Below, piece after piece: positions 52,383 through 61,990 of a stretch of 64,000 nt of DNA (position 1 is its first letter; each line of letters starts with the position of its first letter). A program made the translations under genes and the position numbers. The DNA comes from Physcomitrium patens (lineage: Eukaryota > Streptophyta > Bryopsida > Funariales > Funariaceae), in NCBI RefSeq assembly GCF_000002425.4, contig NC_037266.1, forward strand, positions 3,853,350-3,917,349, written 5' to 3'. The notes beneath the pieces are model-generated. The model did not search any database and was not told the origin of the DNA. It was given only the letters and a program-made list of their open reading frames with translations.

Positions 52383-53315
52383 TCATTTTTTTGGACAATG
52401 TTGAGCAGTGTGCTTTGGTTTTCCACAATATAAACATAATCCCTCTTGACAACGACGAGTCTTTTCTTGCTCAGTAAGAGGTTTGAAACATACTGTATCA
52501 ATTTGTATATCCTCTACTTCCGAATGTATGTATTGAAGAGGTGTTGGTATTGCCATTGAATTATAGTAACGTTGAGGTCCACTTGTACAGTTCTCAGATC
52601 GGAATTCAAAAAGGCGATTGTCGCACTTCACAGTAAAGTCAATTGCTTGACTCAATGTTTGAGGATCAGGTAAGTTGAGCATTAATTTTTTTACCTCGTA
52701 TTGTAATCCGTAGAAAAATTGGCTAATAAGTGCAGTATCATCCCACTTGATATCAGTTGTGAGTTGTCAAAATTGTGAAGCATATAACGTTACTGATCGA
52801 TTGCCTTGTTGTAAAATACCGATCTTATTGGTTGCAACACGAATTGCATCATGTTCTCCATACATGGATCGAAACTTCACCAAAAAAGCCTCTAGATTAT
52901 CCAATATTGGATCTCGTCGTTCAAAAAAAGATGAAAACCACGATAATGCCGAACCTGAAAGAAGCGTACCAATGAATCTAACTTGTGATCTTGGAGTTGG
53001 ATAGCTTTGGAGTTGAAGTTCAATCACAAGTTGCACTTGATTGATAAATCCTCGAAACTTGGATTTGGTGCCATCAAATTTCTCGGGTAGGGCAATTCTT
53101 GGTTCTCTAACATTTGAAGGGCATTCCACCATAAGAGAAAGGATATGGTTTGGTGCAGATGTTGAAGCAGCTCCAACCATTTCTATATCTTCACTTCCTG
53201 CGAATCTTGTTGCTCCTTGTGGTGGTAAATTGAGTTGATGCATCGCAAGCATTAACTCCCTCAATTGCTCTTGCATTTGTGCCATTGCACTCTTCATTTC
53301 AAGAAGTTCTGCCAT
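52383..53315 (-). pseudogene. gag of C5 with CCHC zinc knuckle
   Basis: A start at 53315 (MAELLEMKSAMAQMQEQL, coiled-coil-like) leads into a Ty3/gypsy capsid region (LPEKFDGTKSKFRGF; GSALSWFSSF). An in-frame TGA at 52767-52769 interrupts it, and the same frame continues to a nucleocapsid zinc knuckle CLYCGKPKHTAQHC ending at 52383. The total is 311 codons including both stops. The TGA is probably a CGA-to-TGA change. Confidence 0.9.
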
Positions 53316-53509
53316 GATAACACTTAGAAGAGAGAAGATGTCTAATATCGCTCAAGACAAATAGAAGAGAGGACTTGCGGTCAAAGAAAATGCTAAGGAC
53401 AATATCTGTTTAGAAGAGGGTAATCCGCAACTTCTAATACGCTTATATCTTATCAAGAAAAAAGGGTAATCCACTCTTAATCAAGATTAGACAAAACTCT
53501 GATATTGTA

Positions 53510-53524
53510 GGTGTACTCTTGCCA
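53510..53524 (-). other. Primer-binding site candidate of C5
   Basis: Three bases inside the 5' LTR end the minus strand reads TGGCAAGAGTACACC, starting with the TGG that pairs with a tRNA CCA end. Related sequence stands at the same place in C1 and B. It does not match the usual initiator-Met site. Confidence 0.6.
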
Positions 53525-53527
53525 ATC

Positions 53528-54088
53528 TTTCAAGGACAAGAACTCGATGAAAAAACAATTCAGACAAGTGAGCCTTCACTCAAAGAAAGGTAACAAAATA
53601 TAAGTAAGTAAGTATGTATATTGAAAGAGAAACTGGAATGGCTATTGCCAAAAGACAAGAAAACTAGAAACCCTTGAAACTAGACTGGAAGCAAGAAAGG
53701 AGTTGATAAGAGTGAAGAAGCCTTCACTCTTGTTTCTATATATACTATCTACCTAAGGGCTACGTGGCGACATTCTATAGGACCTCCAATATGTGTTGAC
53801 TTTGTAGGGCACATGCCTTGACTTACAAGGCAAGTTTTTCTACGTGTGGGCCACATAGTTAGCTTGATCTTCAAGCTAACAACATGTGTAACACATGGCC
53901 AACTTGTTGACCACGTTTTTAATCCAAAAAGTCAATTAAAGATACCTATGAAGTCAAAGCCGCATCTAGGAAGTTTCTAGGAAGCTTCCATATTAAATAT
54001 TATAGAATTAACTTACTTTTACCTACTTTTACTTACTTCTACCTATTTCTATATGTAATTATTAGCTTACATGATTATGGCCATGACA
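53528..54088 (-). repeat. 5' LTR of C5 (561 bp)
   Basis: Plus-strand ends are TTTCA...TGACA; the left end has one G-to-T change relative to the 3' LTR. It aligns gap-free with 47693-48253. Confidence 0.92.
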
Positions 54089-54093
54089 GTTGG

Positions 54094-54883
54094 TGCTTGT
54101 AGATTCATCTTCATCTTACAATGGTGATCATAGTGATTAATTAGATGATACATTCACTGCTAAAATCAAATGTATTATTTTTTAGAATGACAAAATTGAA
54201 CAAACAATGTATTATAGCTATAGACTATACTATTGATTGCTTTTGATGGTACAAATTTTTGAGCCTTCGAGTATAAACAACTTCAATTTAGATTCAAGAT
54301 ACATTAGAAAAGAGTGTTATTGCTTGAACTTTCATCTATTTGTTGTCAAAGCTGTCATGCTTGTGGCACTATGTAGATGCTTATTTTTTAAATTCTTGAA
54401 GGAATATTAATTCTATTAAAATAATATAAATTCATCAATATTAGATTATTTCTACACTATAAATTTAGATTCACTTCTCATTTGTTCTATTCCGTAATTA
54501 ATAAAATCTATTGGTCTTTGTCAACGTCCTTTTGAGTTGTGTAGCATTGTAAGTTTGTGTTAATATCAAGGATCACGCTTCACGTCACCTCCTGATGTTC
54601 CACTTATAATGCATGTGGATCCAAATTCTACTACTTTATGAAACTAATGCTATACAATAAATTCAAGAGATAGAATAGAGAATTTTTAATCATACAATTA
54701 CTAAATTAATTTAAATATAGGTGTTTTGTAATTCAAAATTAATTTATTACCTTTCAAGTAATATTTATCAATTTTATTTAATATTTATTATTATTATTAT
54801 TATTATTATTAATTTAAATTTTAAATTTATTTTATATTTTTATTTTTATTTAAATTTTAAAAAATTATTAATTTATTAATTAA

Positions 54884-54914
<31 letters not shown>

Positions 54915-57900
54915 TATATGTATATTTTTACAAATATAAATTATGATAATAATAATTTATTGGTTTACTTTAGTACATAAAAATTATCATGTATATAAAA
55001 GAAAAAAAAAGTGAAAAAGAAATAAAAATAAAAGTGGATGTAGAAGCAAAATTAAAGTGAAAATAGAAATGGAAATACGAATGAAGTAAAAATAAAAATA
55101 AAAAATATCAAAATAAATTAAAATTTAAAATTTAAAAGTTAAAAGTTGAATTAAGATTAAGTTAAAAGATAGAATGTGAAGGATAAGAAGAATAAAACAA
55201 GATATAGATGGAAGAACTAACCTCAACTATGCTCCATTTGAAGGTAGCAGACCTCCTTCTACTCCAAAATTTTCCAAAAATTTGGATCAGATTTAAATCT
55301 AATGATTCTTACTTGATTGAGAACCTAACTTAAAGACGCTCATGCTACAAAAATCTTCGTAGCAATCCAATACTTAAGCCACAAGAAATGTCTCCTTAAA
55401 ATTGAGTAATTGAAATTGCCATGGTAGCCTACCCCCCTTCACTTGGAAATTCACCAAATATTCAAATCGGCTTCAAGTTCTATGAAATTAATGCTCTTAG
55501 AATCTCAGCTTTTTAAAATTATTTTTTTCAAAAATTTAGAATAATCCAATTAGAAAGAACTGAGAAATACCTCTCTAAAATTGAGTAATCCATATTGCCA
55601 AGGCAATCAACTCCCTTGCACTCAAAAATTCACCTAAAATTTGTCTTAATTCCAAATCAAGCAAGCCTTAGCTCATTGGAAAGTTGACAACAAGAAGTTT
55701 GTGTCTAACAAGAAGTGTGTGAAAACCACTAATTTCAATAGAATACCTTCTAAACTACAATAAGCACCACCTACAATACAAAATCAATGCCTTCACTCAT
55801 TCACAAGGTGCATAATGTGATCTAGAATCCAAAATGAGATTAGAATTAGGATTTGAGGCCAAAATTTGATATGGCTTTGCCTTTCACCAAAAAGAATGAA
55901 AGCCTAAGAGCTTGAGCAACCAAGTCCTCTTATACAAGTGAGTGGAGTCTCATGGAAGGCGGCCACATTTTCATCCTTGATTTTGGCCTTTATTCATCTA
56001 AGAGCTAATTTTGTTATCAAGGCTAATGGCTATTATAAGTGGTAAAAAAAATACTTTTTGATAAATATAACTTCATCATTGTATTCGAAACACCTTTTTA
56101 TGCTAAGATTGACTATTCACATGCCCTTTTCCATGGTCATATGCAATTTTTATAAAGATATTTACCTCCAAAGATTTTAGCAAATATTGAAAATTCCTTC
56201 AGAAATGACATCTTCATGGCTTTACTTGTATTTTGGTAGAAATGGTGTTGATCTTGATTTCTTCACTCTATGATGTAAATTTGATTCTACTATTATATGT
56301 GAAAGGCTTTTATTAATTAAAAAAATTACTTTGTCACTTAAATTTGTTGAATTTCAAGAAAAACTTCAAAACCACCATTACTAAACTCACTAAAATCTTT
56401 TAAAAAATTATAATTATAATTTACTCTAAATCATATAAGATGATTTCAGGTGAATTCATAGGCTCTCAATTGACTATTATAGCAATGACTAACAACCTCT
56501 AAATTATTAAAATTAATTAAATTACTATTCTAATTTTTTAAATCTTATTACTTTGGTCATAATTAATTCAATTCAAGAAATTTGGCTAGGATTTGTACTA
56601 TCAAAAATTACAACCTTTAAAACTCTATAAAATTAGATTTTTTTATATAAATCATAATCTAATTTATTTATTTATCATAATTTTTTTTAAAAAAAATTGA
56701 GAGCATAATTAAAAATTTATAATATAGGAACTGAATTGGTGTATAGACATCTATGTTTTAAACTCGTGAAATGGATTTCAAGGCTTCTCCAATTTGACCA
56801 TTAAAGCTTATGATGATGCAAAAGACAAACATTGCAATTGATGTGTTGTAGTGTAATAAGTTAGAGTGACTATTAAGAAAATTTAATTTAAGCGTTTGCA
56901 AGTTGAAGCAATTCAAGGATCTTTAATATTGGTGGAGTTATGCAACATTTTTCTTGTGACTCTATTGTATCATATTTAATTGAAGCTTGAGCATGCCACA
57001 TTATTTAGGTCCAAATTTGGATAAAAATACTTAATTATATTTTAAAAGATAGGCATTAAAAATACATCTTTTGTTGCCTTTTGATTTGATGCTTTGCTTT
57101 CAAGATCATCGATTGTTTTTTAGAGATCAAATCTATGTCCTCTTATTGAATTGAGCGACTTTATAATCTCATTGCTAACAAATGTTAGGCTATTTTTGAG
57201 TGATACTTATATAGTGAACTTGACATTGAATTTGGATTAGTTTTATAGTAGCTTGTATATTTAAATTTCTTAAAGATGGACACAATATCACAACTAGTGA
57301 ATATTATGTTTAAAAATTGATAGATGATAGATATTAGATTCATTTAGCAATTTTGTTTACATAGACAATTCAAAGCTAAACTATGGAATAGAATAATAAC
57401 AAATGAAGCAAGTACAGAGTAAAAGACTATGGACATTGGCTTAGTAAGAGCAATCAATTTGATATTCCTTTTGGGCAATGAATTAGATTTCAACATTTAT
57501 ACCTCTTCAAATATCTTATAAATATTAAAAAATTAAATACAAATTGAATTTAAAATTAGACCAATCCTTATTTAGATGAGAATAGAATAATATTAGATTA
57601 GGATTTAAATAAATTAGAATTTGGACAAAGTAATTTAGATAAAGTTTTAATTGTTGATAAATTTCTAAATATGAATAAAGTATGTAAATAAATTATTATT
57701 TAAAGGTGAAATATTATTCAATGATGAATGCTCATTTATAAATGATTTTTTTATTATTAAATAGAATATAATTAAAAATAATAATAATCATAAAATAGGA
57801 ATAAAATAATGATAATTTTAATTTTTTTATTTTATGGAATTTTGGAGTGACTTAATATTGTAAGTTTGAATTATTAGTTAAAAATTACTTGGTTTTTTAG

Positions 57901-58027
57901 GTGATTTAAAGAATTGTTAGAATGAATTGATTTGGATTGAATAAAAATTAAATATATAAAAAAATAACTAAATTAATTTATTTATTTTAAATTAGAATAA
58001 ACTTCTAACTAATAGAGTTTTTTTTAG
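54094..58027. other. Right part of the ~11-kb insert, type unknown
   Basis: Very AT-rich, with (TTA)n at about 54789-54809 and (TA)n at about 54884-54920. A degenerate tandem repeat of about 180 bp lies at 55225-55670. No gene or polyprotein motif was recognised. It ends abruptly against the RT remnant of element B. Confidence 0.5.
55225..55670. repeat. Degenerate ~180-bp tandem repeat (about 3 units)
   Basis: Blocks recur at about 55241, 55423 and 55602 (GTAGCAGACC / GTAGCCTACC / GGCAATCAAC contexts) and AAAATTGAGTAAT recurs at about 55398 and 55577. The period is about 179-182 bases. Confidence 0.55.
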
Positions 58028-59164
58028 ATCATGTATATAAAGTTTTTTTTATCAAGTTCTTGTTAATGTATTCTTTGAGTGCAATCAATTTATTTTATAA
58101 TGAATTTTAGATTGATTTAAATGGTAGTTGAGTTCTATCTTGAGGATCAATGGAACAATCATACAGACAATGCATTTGAAGAATATTTTCATTTTTTTTT
58201 TAAAATATCTTAATAATCTTAATATTAGACTTCAAATGGTATTATCCATAGTAAATCTTTAATATTATCTTTTAATCTTTATTAAAATTCATTGATAAGG
58301 GCTTTGTCATTTTAATTTATATTACAAGAAAGATTTTGGAATTTTATAGAATATATAATAGTTGAACATGATCTTTGTTATAAAGATATAAGTTTGGTCT
58401 CTGGTATCATTTTTCAATTATTTTCTCCAAAAGTGGCCATAAATACTTTTAAGAATGAATTTAGATTATAGAAAAGATATAAATCTTTTTCTGTCAAAGA
58501 TATAAATTAAGAGAGACCACTCCTAAGGAAAAGTATACCTATGAATCCAACTTGAGAAAATCCATTAGAATATTAAAAAAGATACAATCTTTGATAGATC
58601 TTTACTTATTGTAGAAATCTTCAAAATTTTGATTTTATTCCATCAAACTTCTTAGGCATATTTATCCTTGCCTCTCTCATACTTCAAATAATAAGATTTC
58701 TTAAATTTAATTATAAGCTTTATTTATTTGTTTTTCTCTATGGCACAACTTTTTGGCATAGAATTTGAATTTTGTTATTGACCTCTTTCATAGATGTCAG
58801 AATACTACTTCCATGGTTGATATTAGAGATATGTGAGATTTCTATTCTATAAAGATCTATAATAGTTATAAATCTATTCTCACTTCTATTAAGAATAGCA
58901 TTTATAATTTTTCTTTCTATAGACAGCTCAAACAAATCTAAAAATCAAAAATAAAAGAAGGTAATGTATAACCTCTAATATCAAATAAAAGTTCCTATAA
59001 AGAGAGATGGTCTAATTTCTTCAAGAAAAATAATTAGTATTATAAACTTAAAGGTGAGTTTAAAAGTAGGTAGTTTACAACCTTCAAAATATAAAAATAA
59101 AAGTGGATGAATTTACTTATTTTTAATAGAAAATAAAGTTAATGAACTAGAACTCTTGTCAAAT
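58028..59164 (-). pseudogene. RT N-terminus and gag remnants of element B
   Basis: 58028-58260 aligns with C5 at about 51530-51720 (RT N-terminus and protease-RT junction). From about 58265 the sequence matches gag; the short frame 58738-58935 matches the gag-side frame of C1 (NHGS/NHGN context). The protease region between them is deleted. Confidence 0.65.
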
Positions 59165-59651
59165 TATCAAAGATATGAATCTTAAGGAACTAAAAGATTA
59201 ATATACTCTTATATCACTTGAAAAGATTATTGCTAAAGATAAGAGGACTAAAAAAGTCTTGAAATAAGACTAACAACTAGAATAGTGTTGATAAGAGTGA
59301 AGGGGGCTTCATTCTTACCTCCATATATACTATCAACTAGAAGATATATAACAATGCCCTATATAATTTCCAATACATGTCTAATTTACAAAACATATGT
59401 TTTAACTTGTAAGATAAGTTTCTTATATGCACGCCATATCATTAACTTGTACTACAAGTTATCTTTAGGTGTGATACATGGCTAATTTGTTGGCTAAGTT
59501 TCTAATCTACTAATCAATTATAAACATATATAAAGACAAATATATGTTTATAAAGCTTCTAAGAAGCAATGCCATAAGATAATATCAAATCCATCTATAT
59601 TTATTTTCTACCTAATACTTCTTATGTAGATTAATATGTATATCCATGATA
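59165..59651 (-). repeat. 5' LTR of element B
   Basis: It runs from TATCAAAGATATG to TGATA and shares subfamily-specific blocks with 38226-38779. The GTATT target-site copy follows at 59652-59656. Confidence 0.75.
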
Positions 59652-59656
59652 GTATT

Positions 59657-60287
59657 TAGATCTAGAGTACACAACATCATACTTGACATTCATAAAAAAC
59701 TATATTGTCTATATATCATTGCATAGCAATAAACTTGAAGAGGATTCTCACAATGTAATAGTGTACTATTAGCTAAGATATTTTTATAGCTTGACATAAA
59801 AATTCCAACTTCTTTGTTATGCATCTTCTTTATTTTTCAAGAAAATGCAATCTTAAAGGTGTACTTTTGCACATGTGATTAATGGATTAAAAAAACTACT
59901 TATTTTAAAAGCATTAGAAGAAGAATCATCTTGTGAAGAATTCTCAACCATAGATGGATTGTCAACGATAATTTACACTTCATTCTTTTGGAGAGACTAT
60001 AGAAAAAGAGATAGACTTAGAATAAAAAAATAATTTGTAATATGTCTACTTAGCTGCAAATGATATATTACAATGTACTCTACTCACTATGACCACAAAG
60101 GAAAGAACACAATTTATGTAGCTAGAACATTCTACTAACAATTTTCATTCTACTTAAAATCCTTTCTATATTTTTCATGACTTCAATCTACAATATCACT
60201 TCAATCATAGTCCTTGCCATTATTAGCTTCTCCAAACCTCCCATGCATCCCAATTGACATAAGAACACATACATGGCACTTCGGGGT
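59657..60287. other. Flank between element B and the 60-kb locus
   Basis: AT-rich sequence without recognised features; composition becomes less AT-rich near 60230. Confidence 0.4.
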
Positions 60288-60815
60288 CTAGGAAGCATGT
60301 TCATTATCAATGACATTTGGGACGAACAAATTGAAACCTCTGCTAGATTTCATGCAGCATCTGTAGATGCGGCGATTCTCATCAGCCTTCTCCGCCAAGG
60401 AATCCAATTGACCAGGATAATTTTGGACAGATTGAGATAGCAGTTGGCTCACCTATCAAGGCAGATGACTTGAATTATTCCATCATTCGTCCGCCTCAAC
60501 CCTTTCGAAGTTGCATATACCCGTTTAGTATCATTTGGCAACATGGCAGTTGGAGCACCTGAGGCTGCACCTTCACGTGTACTTCTGTTCACAACTGCTC
60601 CACATTTCGCACAAGAAACTTGTGGCACACGCCGGGTTCCTCCCATATTATACGCCAGCCATGTAGTAGCAAACGTCTTATGTAATATTTCAAACGATCT
60701 CGCCCAGATGAGTGATCGGTTGCAAACCACACCAGTCTGGACAAGTCCATCACAAGTGCCTCATTACTTTCCAGCAGTGAAATCAGCCTTCAGTCAGGCA
60801 TTGATTCGTTGGCAA
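60288..60815 (-). CDS. Possible gene of unknown product with a CxxC motif
   Basis: A minus-strand frame open from about 60815 to 60453 includes VSCAKCGAVVNRSTREG, a possible zinc-binding knuckle. It ends at a good donor (AG|GTGAGC). A 92-nt intron (60361-60452) ending in CTACAG would join it in phase to 60360-60288, adding 24 residues to a TAG. The joined C-terminal part reads LDR-CCMKSSRGFNLF. Upstream exons and the start were not found; the 60730 frame start is not an ATG. No family was recognised. The splice fit and composition favour a real gene, but a pseudogene is possible. Confidence 0.4.
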
Positions 60816-60829
60816 ACCATTCCGCCGAA

Positions 60830-61990
60830 CTAAAGAAATGCATGAGCACGGAGCTCAAACACAACTCATTCAACCATGCAGGTCATCACGTTCGCAACAT
60901 CTGAAAGCGTCATGAAGTTGTCCAGAAGCGGCAAGAAGAGAACACTCTGTACGCCACTGCATCACCACGCAATGCTGTCGTATAGCTAATTGCCCTGACC
61001 TTTTGAACGCTGTTGTTATCAACAGCGCGAGTCGGACCCCGGAACGGACACAATGAAAACTAATTAGCTCCTACCTTCTGGTGACCATCCCGAAGCCGGA
61101 CCACAACTCCATGTGAGGTTTGCTACAGGCAACGAACATTCGATCCTCAAGCATGAGTCACATCACTCGGAAGGAAAGCACAGAATGGCCAAGTCTCTTC
61201 CTCCAGCACCACACAAAATCGCAACAGTCGAAAGCAAACTCGCAGAAGACAAATAAAAAACTCGTATGAGTGGGAAAGGGCCCTCCAGCAACTCAAATTT
61301 AGGCGGCAATGCAGTAAACGAAGCTGTCAATGTCGCATTCACTGCATAGATGATGCCCGCCAATCACAGCATATTTCATCCATGAGATGATGTCTGCACC
61401 TCATTCGTTCTAACGATGAATGAATCACACAGTAGTGAGTTTTTATCCAGCGTGGGGAAGGGTTCTTAGCTCACGCACTAGCTCGCCTCGTCTCCAGTTT
61501 ATTGCGTCTTGCCGTTCCTGAAAGCGCCATTCTGGCTTCCTTCTACTGCAGGTTAACGGTCTGCGATGTCGCAGTGTTTCGTGTGCGTATCGCCGCTGCG
61601 GGAATTGTCAGCAGAAATCCTGTGTTCCTGATCCCTCAGCTTCCGGGAGACGCTAGTTTCCCTAATTGGCTTGGATCAGGAAGTGGTGTGGCGTCCGCAG
61701 GGTGTCGTCGTTAGAACCGATCGATGCGTGAGTGGGAGGGTCCGTGTTTGGTTGCCTCCAGGTCAAGGTGATCTGTGGTGAATGGTGCTGGTAGTTCTGC
61801 CTGGAGGGTGCGGATGGTGCGCAATTACAGTGGCTTTTTGTTTGAGTGCGTGTGTTGGTATGCGTCTGTCGGGAGACTTGATTTGTGGGTTGACTTCATT
61901 TGGTGAGTTGTTGAGCAGCTGTTTCTTTCTATTTTTCCATCCTTTTCTTCCTCCGATTGGCATATTAAATCCATGCTAAATGAATGCTAA
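60830..61990. promoter_or_regulatory. GC-richer region upstream of the 60-kb locus
   Basis: Less AT-rich and CpG-containing, most clearly at about 61450-61950. Open frames on both strands (61163-61363 minus; 61502-61714 plus) show no domain. It is probably leader exons and promoter of the minus-strand locus, or a divergent promoter. Confidence 0.3.

Larger units (their letters stand above)
47693..54088 (-). mobile_element. C5: nearly full-length Ty3/gypsy chromovirus
   Basis: A 6396-bp minus-strand element with two 561-bp LTRs (47693-48253 and 53528-54088), a polypurine tract, a primer-binding site candidate, gag with a zinc knuckle, and protease-RT-RNase H-integrase in that order. The polyprotein ends with a chromodomain, so it belongs to the chromovirus branch of Ty3/gypsy. 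The LTRs differ at 15 positions (about 97.3% identical by hand count), mostly transitions. At least one stop in gag, four in pol, and two frameshifts near the protease-RT junction and RT start make it non-autonomous. It is the youngest element of the nest and lies within the ~11-kb insert in element B. Confidence 0.93.
38226..59651 (-). mobile_element. Element B: old Ty3/gypsy chromovirus split by nested insertions
   Basis: Three separated blocks belong to one minus-strand element. Block 1 is the 3' LTR and 3' noncoding/chromodomain part (38226-39496). Block 2 is the post-integrase region through the RT N-terminus (45276-47054), with the integrase core deleted. Block 3 is the RT N-terminus, gag remnants and 5' LTR (58028-59651), with protease lost. 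The breakpoints abut in the C5 coordinate system, both LTRs are of the same variant (unlike C5), and the outer ends carry GCATT/GTATT. The coding sequence is heavily mutated. Confidence 0.8.

Noticed and set aside
53497-53506. TATCAGAG on the element strand as an initiator-Met primer site
   Set aside because: It lies about 20 bases further from the LTR than a primer site should, and a TGG-led sequence occupies the proper position.
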